Notes under the pieces: model-generated | The model's database searches: none | What the model was told of the DNA's origin: nothing | The model's input: only the letters and a program-made list of their open reading frames with translations | Program-made: the position numbers and the translations under genes | In this document: positions 26,061-36,288 of the stretch, piece by piece | How positions within the stretch are numbered: the first letter of the stretch is position 1 | How the letters are laid out: each line of letters opens with the position of its first letter | Assembly (NCBI GenBank): GCA_947650285.1 | Contig: CANTFL010001122.1 | Location: forward strand, 1 to 64,000 | Source: Hyaloperonospora brassicae | Taxonomy: Eukaryota; Oomycota; Peronosporomycetes; Peronosporales; Peronosporaceae | DNA: 64,000 nt | Reading direction: 5' to 3'

Positions 26061-27685
26061 GAGTAGACCCATGGATTATAAGTATAATATCACAGTGCAT
26101 TGAGATATTCTGAGAAACATCAACGAAATGTTCCTTATCATTAGATTTTATATACGATAACAGCATGTAAAAGGTTCATATTTTACAACCACGTGCAGTC
26201 TATGTCTTTACTTCTCGGTGAATTGTTCGCAGAAAACTTGTCATTCGTACGCACATGACGCGAAACGACAAAGATATAGCTTGATTTTGTCTATCTTTGA
26301 TTACGCTCATGCGACATAGAAGGAGCTCGTGCTGTCTACTAATATAAGTTAGTAGCACGCCGTCAAACACCGAGTGACCAGAAGTAGGAAGGGAGTGATA
26401 TTGATAAATAGTCGTAGCTTTCAATAATCGACTGGGTTTGTATCTACTTGGAAAGCCTCACCGCCTTGTACTTGCGATGAAGAAACGAACGCAACAGTGA
26501 ATCGCAGACACAGCCTCTAGTGTGCACTGCATTACAAAAGTTCAGTCAAATTGATTTTATTGGCTCTCTAGATACGACCATTAGTCCGTGTACATGTGGC
26601 GTTTTTAAGAGTATCATAGGGAGATTCGAGCTCAGCCGTGAACCGTACCTATCCGCGGGCATCTACTCAATGCTGCACACTCATTCAAATACTATGAGAA
26701 GTAATTACTTTGCGTTTGTGCATTGGACATCAGCATGCATCTTGTTTACTGAGGCATGACAGTCGTCTCATTTCATTCAAAGCTGCCGTCACGAACGTCC
26801 CTGTTCAAAGGCACGGCTTAAGCTTATTTTAGCTCGTCACCTTTGACTAGGAGGTATCAGGTCGAGGCTATGCATCTCGCTCCAACTCGCATCAATCATA
26901 GAAGCTTACGACTGATCTTGCTCATTACAAGGAAAGCAATACATGAGCGGCATTGCCTTTTAAGTGCCGCAGCCTTGCAAAAACATTGACCAGTGCTCAT
27001 AAACCGACGGCATCATCATGTTCTTCAACTGGCACGATCGTGACGAGGTTCTCAACGCTAGTCTGAAGCTGTTTCATATTTATTGTGGGGTAGCATCCGC
27101 AGCTTGAGAGTATAAGCGATGTTTCGGCTGTGCCGGCCAGATGAGTTTGTGCGCAGCTTACCAGCCTTCGGGCAAACGAATGGGAATCACCGACTCGTGT
27201 GAACAAGCCCAAGACGATAGCGTCCGGAACATCAGTCATGGGGCGAGCTGGTCGCTACGCCCTTGAAATGCACGTTTGCGTGACCCGTCACTCTCTTTGC
27301 ATACATTGCATAACGTGACATTCTCCTTGAATCACATTTAACCTACGATCTCCGGCAGTCGACGCACAAACACAATAGGCAGAGACAACAGTCTCAGACT
27401 TGCTGTGTGTTCCTTGCACGCCCGTGCCGATTGGCAGCTCTTGGTATCACCACCTTTGGTGACTCTTGAAAAGGGACCCTTACAGCGCAAACATTTGGAA
27501 GACGTACAGTAGGATTGCTAACTGCCTTGCTTCAGCAATTTCAGCACAAATGGAAGCGTTACCGTGTGTAGCAATTTTGTTACAAATGTCTAAACATAGC
27601 TACGGTTCGTCTAGAGCACCCACGCGAACGTTCGACCATCTGTTGCACCAAGATGGCGCCTGGGTAGCTCTGCCTCAAAACCCCG
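26061..27685. other. No gene recognised; one coding-like minus ORF
   Basis: AT-rich at first, with composition closer to coding from about 26.8 kb. A minus ORF of 80 codons at 26997-27239 reads smoothly (begins MTDVPDAIVLGLFTRVGDSH) but has no family I recognise and no visible continuation. It could be an exon remnant. Confidence 0.3.
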
Positions 27686-28660
27686 TCACCAATTTCTCCG
27701 ACCAAGTCTCTTCAACATATACTTCTTTTGCGCAGTGGCCTCCTTCACAAGCTCTTCCGTCCCTGGCATATTTCTCAGCAGCCGATACAAAAGGGATTGC
27801 CGCTTCGATGGGAGTGATGATAGCACTGTAATTAAATCGCGTGCCGCTTTTTCGTAGGAATACGAATCGAGGCCATGTTTACTCCTGAAAACGTCAGAGT
27901 ACGTAAGCCAGTGAACCAAATGCTTGAACCTCATCTTCTTGTTGCCGTGATCACAGAGAACTGCAACGGGTTGGGCCTTTAATTTCAGCTCCACTGTGTT
28001 TAGCAATTCGTATTCCTTTCTGTGCTCATTAAACAGACGATGCACCATCCGAGCACCAAGTGGTTTCAAAGTATGGTTCTGCAACATTGATTCCAATAGA
28101 GCCTCCAACTTTTGGTATTCTTTAAAGTACTGTTCTGCAACAGTGATATCAACAGAGCCTTTGACTTTTAAAGTTATTCCTTTTTCCTTGAAGATATCCA
28201 GCACTTTGGAAGAGTAGTCGATTTTCATAATGTTCTCGTACAAGACAATGAAGTGAAGCCACTTCATAAACGCTGGCGTTTCAGCACAATTATGACTCGC
28301 CTCCAGACGCAGGCGTTTCATCGCTAATTCGGGAGTCAGTTTTGCTTCCAACCACTCGGACGTAGTCGCTCGCATCAATTCCGCTGCCATCTTCTCTCGT
28401 AAAAGACCGACCCTAAGAGGAGACCTCTCTTCGCTCGGCTCGTTAGAGCTTGTTTCATGGCTGTTGCTCCAACCACGATGTACATGGCGTAGAGATTTTC
28501 GGGGCGTTTCTGATACGAAAGTGCTTTCTTCCTGGCGAAAGGTAAGCCGTGGGTCAACGCCAGCCGCAACATCCGTTTGAGCACCGTCAGCAATTGCTGT
28601 CTCTGCACCTTTCCACCGATAGACGATGAAGATCCCGAAGATGAGGCAGCGCCCGCGCAT
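27686..28660 (-). CDS. RxLR-WY-type secreted effector candidate
   Basis: An intact 324-codon ORF. Residues 55-58 are KSLR, a near-miss of the RxLR host-targeting motif, followed ~20 residues later by the EER motif (77-79, in SEERSP). The C-terminal region is alpha-helical and fits the WY fold of oomycete effectors: LTPELAMKRLRLEA, then PAFMKWLHF and a Tyr about seven residues on, with a second Trp-centred unit (LVHWLTY) near residues 250-260. Such proteins are secreted and act inside plant cells; the target cannot be predicted. Oddly, the predicted N-terminus has only a ~10-residue hydrophobic core (LIFGIFIVY) cut by Arg-Trp-Lys, a poor signal peptide. Either the true start or first exon lies elsewhere, or the secretion signal has been lost. 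No TE lies within it; a terminal-repeat element begins ~490 bp away. Confidence 0.68.
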   Translation of the reverse strand: MRGRCLIFGIFIVYRWKGAETAIADGAQTDVAAGVDPRLTFRQEESTFVSETPRKSLRHVHRGWSNSHETSSNEPSEERSPLRVGLLREKMAAELMRATTSEWLEAKLTPELAMKRLRLEASHNCAETPAFMKWLHFIVLYENIMKIDYSSKVLDIFKEKGITLKVKGSVDITVAEQYFKEYQKLEALLESMLQNHTLKPLGARMVHRLFNEHRKEYELLNTVELKLKAQPVAVLCDHGNKKMRFKHLVHWLTYSDVFRSKHGLDSYSYEKAARDLITVLSSLPSKRQSLLYRLLRNMPGTEELVKEATAQKKYMLKRLGRRNW

Positions 28661-29150
28661 ATTGGCGTCTAATCGGTCTCAGGGAATGGTGAGGGTGAGA
28701 GAGGGACGGGTAGTCGCCTAGCAGATCGACGCGTTGACGAGCTCGTTGATATAGTCGTTTGCGGTGGAAGAAGAGGTTGCGGGATAACGTCGACTTTTTC
28801 TGCACGATTTTTTTTAGTTTTCAACCACCCATTGACTCAGCCTATATTAGGACATTATTGCCGTCCATTGTGCTCCAACGCCCCGTTGAATTTTCGATAC
28901 CAAATGAGCAAATGTATAGGAACGCCGAGCTCATTATTTATTTGTGTTCATTTTAACGGGTCTTCGTTCACGACCGACACGGTCATATACAACACAACTA
29001 CCGAAAGCTTAGTGTACAAGGTTCGAAGGGTAGCAACACGCGGCTAAAGCGCAAACTTGAGCTAGCTTCCACAGTTTAGAAAAAGCACAGTCAAAAAGAA
29101 GAAATGTGACATGTTCGACCTCGAAAAATGAGACGACTGAAATGCATTTT
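28661..29150. other. Effector 5' flank
   Basis: About 490 bp upstream of the effector ORF on its own strand. No convincing promoter element was picked out. A 72-codon minus ORF (28587-28805) overlaps the effector start in another frame and begins with a basic stretch; it does not supply a better signal peptide. Confidence 0.35.
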
Positions 29151-29790
29151 AAGAGATTTATTGGTGCACCCACCCTATGATACGTACATCCCCTGAAATA
29201 GAGGCCCCTTCTTAAGTACCGTAACCTATCTAACTAGAAACTGCACAGTTTTACTTACAAAATTCCATATTAATATTCTTTACTACGTACACCCCCATCG
29301 TAATACAGGCCTCTTTTGTGTCAGCACACAACCTTGCGCTAACTTCCGCTCTCATAATCCAGTACACCCCCTGTAAATACCCCTAATACTACCCTTTCCC
29401 CTATTTCAAGATAATGATGACCATGATCAAATATTGACCATACCTCTTGCTGATACTGCAAAATTAACAGTCAACGGGGGACATATACATACCCAGTCAA
29501 ACTGTTGAAAGTCATCATTTGCCATGATGTTTATCGTCAATGAAGGAGAAATTAAGGTGTCGCTATCTGTAGTAAACAGCTCTGTGATATCGATTATGAC
29601 TGAGGAGAAAATTCTCGCATGCATTTGGGTGTTGTACCAGACCAGAAAATGGCGGCTTGGTTGGTAATAGGATATTTAGACTACTGCGACTTAGCAGACG
29701 GTACTCGCATCAAAATTTAAAGGTTTGTAGTTATTGGATTTGGATGGGGTGTAAGTATCAATCGGTGGGTGTGTACCTTTAAATCTCCTT
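29151..29790. mobile_element. 640-bp element with terminal inverted repeats
   Basis: The left end (AAGAGATTTA, then CACCCACCC, TATGATACGTACATCCCC) and the right end read inward (AAGGAGATTTA, then CACACCCACC, ATTGATACTTACACCCC) are inverted repeats over ~45 bp. ATTTT precedes the left end (29146-29150) and follows the right end (29791-29795), a possible but low-complexity TSD. No coding capacity. Its first ~258 bp recur in inverted orientation at 39395-39655. It resembles the C-rich termini of the MULE at 9120, so a non-autonomous MULE is the best guess. Confidence 0.55.
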
Positions 29791-29890
29791 ATTTTTGTAA
29801 TTATTATTATTATTAAGGACACGGCACTGCTGGTCGAATTTCGACACTGCTGTGACCAACTGTCGATCTTTCAGCGAGTCCAGCGCTCGG

Positions 29891-30264
29891 TGTAACGGGG
29901 CACACCCTTGAGTGAGCTTAACGCAAGGGTATCGGTGCCCCGACAGACGTACACAAGGCAAGCGAGGAAGCGTAGGTAGGGTAAAAGCAGAACTGTTATA
30001 TTAATATAATTAAGTCTTTTAACTACCGTCTCTCTGTTTGACTTAACTTAATTATGCTAATATAACTGAGTGTATGGTGACGTCTCGTCACCACTCATTG
30101 CGCGCGTCTTGCGGCGATTGGTGGGTTGATATCATCAAGATATCAACCAATGAACAGACTCTTTGGTCGGCCCTTCAATATCACCGCTTCGGTGATATTG
30201 TTTAACGAATATTCAACTTCATATTCTTTATTGTCACTTTTCTTAAAGTGACAATTCCATTACA
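29891..30264 (-). mobile_element. Gypsy-1 3' LTR
   Basis: 374 bp, against 391 bp for the 5' copy. The difference is a 17-nt deletion at the U3 start (plus-strand right end, near 30260), which removes most of the terminal palindrome TGTAACGGG...CCCGTTACA and leaves TGTAATGG. Six of the seven substitutions against the 5' LTR fall in the outermost ~45 bp at the other end (29891-29935). It holds the conserved LTR hairpins. Confidence 0.93.
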
Positions 30265-30276
30265 TCACCCCCCCTT
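30265..30276 (-). other. Gypsy-1 polypurine tract
   Basis: On minus the sequence reads AAGGGGGGGTGA immediately before the 3' LTR. This is the expected position and composition for the plus-strand primer of reverse transcription. Confidence 0.8.
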
Positions 30277-30390
30277 AACTGATAGTCACCGTGTGACTAT
30301 CGAAAATAATGGCGGCCACCCGTTGGTCACCATTGGGACAGGGAGCACTTGTTGGGTCCGTTCCATTCACTTTCCGCTCGACCTCGCATA

Positions 30391-31283
30391 GTAAACATGT
30401 CTATGCGGGGTGACTCAATGCACACAGAGTCTGTGCCTGTGCCAGCTTCTTCGGCAGACGATTCGTCGTCTGCTGCTCGTTCTTCGCCTGCAGCAAGAGG
30501 TGCTGCAGGTGCACGCGGTAGAGCACCGCGTGCGCATGATGACCCCACATTGAGGTCATCTACTCTGGCGAGTCAGACGTGTCTGACTCGGGCAATGCTG
30601 CAGAGGCGTCTCGCTCACCGGCGACGCCTCAGTGTTCGTCAAGGCCACTGCCGAACGAACGGACTCGTGAGTTGCATCACAGTCTGTTCGGCAGTGATGA
30701 CGATGATCAGGGCGGTGAGGAATATTATTCCTTACCACCACCGGCTCGTGCCTCTTCGCACGAGCGTGATGAAGATGGCGTGAGCCGTCGTCAATCTGGG
30801 AGCCGTGGTACCGACAAAGGTACCACTGTGAAGCGTGATGAGCTGAAGCCGTGGCGTTTGCCCGAACGTCTCATCAATAGATTGTCTCACGAGACAAGCC
30901 AACACCATCGAATGCCCTTATCCGATGCGACTGAGCTTCACGGCTTGAATCCCAGCGCGACCATCTTTCGCGCTAAAGAAGAATTTTATCTTGATGTCTT
31001 CCTTAGACATCGTTGGTACAACAGCAACCAAAAGCGTGACAAAGCCTCGATTTTGGCTGCGTGGAACGCGTTCGTCCAAAACGTAAAGAATTTTGGACGA
31101 GAAGGGTGGCTCAAGAAACTTGAAGCGACACGCCTCAGGTTCGAAAAGCGAACGCCAACCGGTGCCAGGTACCGGTTGCACTGTTTGTCGAGTGAGGCAG
31201 ACATCCCTTGCCTCACATTGGAAGCCCTTGTGCGAGTTGTGTTGACAACTCGCAGCGTGCACATAGGGACGTGTATTCCCTAA
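30391..31283 (+). pseudogene. Antisense ORF tract of Gypsy-1, 5' part
   Basis: Runs opposite to gag-pol, between the chromodomain and the 3' LTR, where no sense coding is visible. From an ATG at 30391 one frame is open with a Ser/Ala/Pro-rich acidic N-terminus. Near 30550 it shifts by one base into a 234-codon frame (30579-31283). That part encodes an acidic stretch (FGSDDDDQGGEE) and then a helix-rich, ordinary-looking domain (KEEFYLDVFLRHRWYN, ILAAWNAFVQNVKNFGREGW). No family recognised. The next ORF (31319-32001) is probably its continuation after another small indel. Transcription could start in or near the 3' LTR on the antisense strand. Gypsy-2 has a counterpart in the same place. Confidence 0.5.
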
Positions 31284-31318
31284 GTTTGCCCTGGGGATGA
31301 TCACACATCTCGGAGGAG

Positions 31319-32001
31319 ATGCGTGACGCGATTGCAAACTTGCAATCCGTCTACAAGCGCCTAGGGCGCGTGTTTACCGATGGGCCCCAGGACTCATCGG
31401 ATGGGTCTCGTCATACTGGCGGACGAGACCTTCAACATCCATCAACATCTGAGAGCGGGGCTCCCAGCTGTTCCAAGAGGGTGGATACCCCCGCCACTGG
31501 ACGAAATAGCTCGTCCTTGATCCTGAATCGCCACGGTGATTCAAGATACGGTCCACTTGAAAGCGTTGATCACCTTGAGCATTTATTAAAGGATGTGGTG
31601 GAGGAGGAAAGACCTCCTTCAGATGATTCGGCTCACCATCTCGACGCTTACGAGATGGATCGCGCAATCGATGAATTGCATGATGATTGAAGCACGAGCG
31701 CGACCGGCGCTACGCTTTGACTGATACCGTGCGGAAAAACCGCAAGAGTCGCGAGGCTGATCGGGCGAGGGATCGCGCCGATTATGCCACGGCGCAGCTT
31801 CAGGTCGAGCGGGATGTCCGCTCCCTATTCGGCGAGCTGGCGACAGCTCGCGGGGAGATATCTCGGTTGAGTTCCGAGGTATCATATCTGCGCGACCAGA
31901 CGGATCGTCTGGAGTGCGAACGCAAGAACTTGATGGATGTTCTTGAACGTGGGGGCTATCTTCACCGGAAGAAGAAGGCTCGTACTGACAGTACGGCCTG
32001 A
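31319..32001 (+). pseudogene. Antisense ORF tract of Gypsy-1, coiled-coil 3' part
   Basis: Two frames, 31319-31690 and 31687-32001, are separated by a one-base shift at about 31685. The second encodes a clear coiled coil (QLQVERDVRSLFGELATA, ISRLSSEVSYLRDQTDRLE) and a basic tail (HRKKKART), ending at TGA 31999-32001. The tract is antisense to the integrase C-terminus and chromodomain. A single missing base at 31683-31689 would account for the break both here and in the sense chromodomain frame, so both strands seem once to have been open through this site. Function unknown; a role as a regulator or nucleic-acid-binding accessory protein is only a guess. Confidence 0.5.
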
Positions 32002-32540
32002 GCCTCCCCACGTAAAACGTAGGATGCGTGCGCATCTTACGTGGAAATTCGAGTGTGTATGCATTGCCCTTGCGACGCAACACTCGAAATGGCCCAATGT
32101 ATTTCGACAGTAGTTTGCTACTGCCGACACTAGTGACTGCATGTCCAGGTAAGTTTACCGTTGACAGTAGTACTAGGTCGTTAACCTTAAATGAAAGAAC
32201 ATTTGCTCTTCCATTCTTGTCTGCGTTCCGTTTCTGACGGTCCACCGCATTTGCGATGGAGTCCTGAACGAAACGGACTACCGCTTCTCGAGTCAGCAGG
32301 AAGTTCTCTGCTGACTCTATGTTTTGTCTGGCAGTGCGCTTCGTGCGCACTGCTAAGAGATTGCTCTCTTCTTCAGCGAGCTCGTTTAATTCCTCGCTGG
32401 AATAATCGTTGACGATGCTGAATATACTAGCCTCGTCATCATCATCCGAATCAATAATAGCGTCTTCGCTGTTATTGAGATGATCTTCTTAATCGATGTC
32501 GACTTGATCGACATCGGCATCATACGTGACGACGTTAGCG
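31374..32540 (-). pseudogene. Gypsy-1 integrase C-terminus and chromodomain
   Basis: Continues pol after a frameshift near 32.4-32.55 kb. Frame 32350-31619 carries the integrase C-terminal module: FKVNDLVLLST, LGPF-like YIGPFRVLRRKGNAYTLEFP, then HPTFYVGRLRPY. After a further one-base shift near 31685 the frame ending at 31374 encodes a chromodomain: FQVDRIL, then YFVQWRGYPPSWNSWEP. Chromodomains in chromoviral integrases bind histone marks and bias insertion toward heterochromatin. Both frameshifts make this copy non-functional as it stands. Confidence 0.85.
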
Positions 32541-35500
32541 TCGACACATGATGAGCAAGAGCCAAAACGGTTTTTGCTCGAGCGAGTCCCTCCCCCCTTA
32601 TCCAAGAGTCAAACTCTAGAAGGGTGGGCACACGTGGATGGCGTAGGCCATTCACGTAAAACGGTGTGTGCTGTGTGGAAGAATGCACCGAATTATTGTT
32701 TGCGAATTCCACCATGGGTAGGAATTCGCTCCAACTCGGGAACGAGTGGACATATCCTCGAAGGATCTCTTCGAGGACACGGTTCGCACGTTCCGTCTGA
32801 CCATCTGTTTCGGGATAACAAGAAGTAGACATCTTCAATCGTGTTCCCAATGTGCGGAACACGGTTTGCCCAAATGCCGCCGTGAACCGAGGGTCACGGT
32901 CGGATACGAGTTCACGGGGTAACCCATGTAGTCTAAAGACCGTGTCTAGAAAGACACGAGCACAACCATGAGCCTTGATCGACTCAGGGACTGCAGCAAG
33001 ATGCACCATCTTGCTGAACTGGTCAACGAACACAAGAATACCATTATTCTTGTGAGCGTCTTCGGTAAACCCGACGACGAAGTCCATTCAAACGGACTGC
33101 CAGCACTCTGCCGGAACAGGTAGAGGCTGCAATGGCGCACGGGATGAAGGACTAGGCTTCACCCGTTGACAAACCTCGCAAGCACGTATGTACTTGCGGA
33201 CAAACTGATACTGGCATGGGCAGTAAAAGTCACGACTTACCGTGAGGTAGGTCTTTTCTCTACCACGATGGCCGCCTGTTGGGGCATCGTGACACTCATA
33301 CATGATGCGTAAACGCAGATCATGATGAGCGGGTACGACTACACGAGGCGTGTCGTCGGCAACAGCTGTATAGTACAGCAATCCGTTGCGTGTACTGTAC
33401 CGATCCGATATGGATCGGTACAAAGCCGGTAAATCTTTCAATATTTTACTGGATGGATTCACCAGATGATCCATCAATCGCAGAAGATCTTTATCTTCCG
33501 CGTATGCCTTTCGTACGTCGTCAAGTAAACTTGACGACGGGACACTGACTGACAGTGTCGCAACAGTGGGCTTAGCTTCACTGTTGGTATGTGCGTCCGG
33601 CTCGAAATAGGGCCGGCGCGAAAGCGCATCAGCGACGACATTGAGTCGTCCTGGTTTTTACTTCACGGAGAAGTTATACTCCGCGAAGAAAGACAGCCAC
33701 CTCTCCATTCTTTGCGAGAGGTGTGGGCTGTTTACGGCCGTGCGTAATGACGCATTGTCCGTATAGACGATGAACGGTCTATCTCCCAATAGATTGACCC
33801 GGAACTTAGCCAGTGCGTACTTCGTGGCAAGGAGTTCCTTGTCATGCACTGGGTAATTGCGTTCGGCTGGTTGCAGCTGACGCGACTGATAACAGACGAC
33901 GCGCTCTGCGCCGTCTGTGTCGTATTGCATCAACGCACAACCGATAGCAAAATCGCTGGCGTCACAGACCACGTGAAACGCTCTGTCCTGATCTGCAATC
34001 GCCAAGATTGGCGATTGCATCAAGCTTTGCATGATACCCTCTAAGGAACGCTGACACTCAGCGTTCCATGACCACTTGACATTTTTCTTGAGCAAGCAAG
34101 AAAGATGAACAGTCATCTCGGCGTTGTTTCGCGAGTACTTGTGCAAGTACGTCGCTAGGTCAAGGAACTTCCTTAGTCCCTTGAAAGCGACTAACACTGG
34201 CCAGTCGGTGATCGCCCTGATCTTTTTGGGATCAGGGCGTACGCCGTGTTTACCCACGATGCACCCAAGAAGTGGTATTTCGCTAGCCGCGAATATACAC
34301 TTCTTGAGGTTGCCGTACAACTTATGATTGCGCATAAGTTGAAGGACTTGACGAACGCGAGTTCTGTGAACTTCAACGTCCGTCTTTCCGTCCATAGCCC
34401 GGCTATGGACGAACACATCGTCGAAGTAACTCGGTGCGAAGTCTCGCACCGGTCTCAACAGATTTGTGACACATCTGTTGAATGTTGCAGGGGCATTGCT
34501 CAGCCCCTGTGGAATCACTAGCCACTCCCACAGCATCCCGCTGGTGGTACTCACTGCCTTGAATGGGATGTCCCGTTCACGCATAAGGATCTGATAGAAC
34601 CCATCCATCAGATCCATGGACGAAAAGATGGTACTCTCTGACATCCCATCTATGATTACGTCCTTCCTCGGTATCGGCGTCAGAGCCGGTACCGTTGCAG
34701 CATTCAACTTGTTGAACGCGTGCACTATGCGCCATCCTCATGTGGGTTTTCGCACACAGAAGGTCGGAGAGCTGTGAGGGGATGTTGATTCCCTCACATG
34801 GTCCGCTGCTAAGCGATCGGCAAAGAACTTGTCGATCGCTAGTACTTGTTCACGAGGCAGTGACCACTGCTTCATGACACAATACTTCGAGCCCGGTCTT
34901 AGCTCGATCTCGTGTCGACTGCCTTTGTCCTTAGGCAACTCGCAAGGTACGGATTCAGGGAACACATCCCTGAATTCGATCAAATCCTTGTACAAAGGAT
35001 TTGCCTGAAGTGACTCCCAGGATTGGGACGCGTATCGATCAATCCGAATCTTCTCATCGCGTTCACTTTCGTCCATCGATGAGCTGCTGAGAACCCGTTC
35101 GTTCTCAGCAAATACTGTTGCCGACCGAATATCGGCCACATACTCATCCTCTGTGACGAGTATGCAGATCTGTTTGACTTTGCCACTACGCAGATCACGC
35201 AAGAACCGTTTCGGTTGTAGCGTTGGCAACTGAGTTATCTCCGAAGTTAACTTCGGAGGCACAATCAGATCAAGCGTATAAGCGCCTACGCTTGATCCGT
35301 CATTGACCGAGACGTTCAACGTCTCGGTTACTTCCTGGGAACTTCTTTCCACAGGTTGCTGAGGGCCTGATCCCTCAGCAAGTGACTCTTGAGGAATTCC
35401 TTCCTCAAGCACGTGGGGACTTATTCCCTCGACGTCTTCTGAATGTGGCTGTGCAACCACAGTCAGGGACCGATCCTCTACGGTCGACTCTCCAGTCGAC

Positions 35501-36281
35501 CTAGGATGTCCATGTTGCCCTTCGAAGGTAACATGTTTCTTTTGTCTAAGATGCTGCCCGCTAGTCATGCATACATGTCCCGGTCCACTCGACTTATTCG
35601 AGTGTTGTACCTTCGGCGCAGCCTGTACTTCTATACAGCCGCCGGGATCTTGCTCCACAGTGTAGTGATCAACTACACTGTGATTTTGTGCAGTCGTGCT
35701 AACGACCGAACCGCAAGTGAGGCCATCGCACTCACTCGCAGAACATCCACACGCTTGTGGACGCTCCAAGATGTTCATCAGATGGCCATCTGATGAACAA
35801 GCAGCAGGCATCTTCACGGATCGATGCTTCCAGCTCACCCTTGACTCGTATTTTCTGAGTCAAGGTAGTCCCAGGATGACATCAAATTTGTCATCCAGAT
35901 CTAGTACGATGAAGTCATCATCGTACTGTTCGCCCTTCAACGTGTAGTGGATTCCTACTACACGTTTCTCAACGGTAATCGATGCGCCTGTTGCAAGGCG
36001 CACCGTCATCCTTGTGAGGGGAATGCCGCGCTCAACGAACTTAAGCCTACGACCCTCTAGTGACTGGCGTCGAACAAACTTGTTCGACGCCTTACAGTCT
36101 ACTAGGGCACGAAGCGACAGATCATTTGTCGCTTCCAACTTCATGGTGATGAACGAAATGTCATCACCAGGTGCAGAGGCACACAATGATTGTGTATCTG
36201 GAGCAACTTTCGTCAAGAGATTTGCAAATTCTCTTGAGGTTGCTGGATCAGTAGGGCGCTCCGCCCCTACTGACCCCGACC
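32541..36281 (-). pseudogene. Gypsy-1 pol: protease, reverse transcriptase, RNase H, integrase
   Basis: One frame runs through the whole region, interrupted by stops at 35860-35862 (TGA, where relatives have Trp after ILGLP), 34738-34740 (TGA), 33658-33660 (TAA) and 33088-33090 (TGA). The protease site reads LVDCKASNKFV, so the Gly that follows Asp-Cys/Ser/Thr in the family is Lys here. RT shows the fingers/palm motifs PQGLSNAP and an intact YFDD at 34417-34428. RNase H begins FHVVCDASDFAIG. Integrase has a HHCC finger ending CEVCQRVKPSP, then MDFVVGF, VSDRDPRF and the TERANRVLEE segment, so the DDE triad is present. The catalytic cores other than protease look intact between the stops. Confidence 0.93.
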
Positions 36282-36288
36282 ATTTTTT
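36248..36288 (-). promoter_or_regulatory. Candidate -1 ribosomal frameshift signal between gag and pol
   Basis: In the gag frame the minus strand reads A AAA AAT at 36288-36282, a slippery heptamer of the X XXY YYZ form. Eight bases later a strong hairpin begins (stem TCAGTAGGG with CCCTACTGA, 36273-36248, one bulged base, short loop). Shifting back one base at this site enters the pol frame, which is open from here through the protease to the first pol stop. The gag stop lies ~15 bases downstream. Because hairpins occur all over this element, the stem alone is weak evidence; the heptamer, the spacing and the exact frame relation make the case. Confidence 0.7.
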
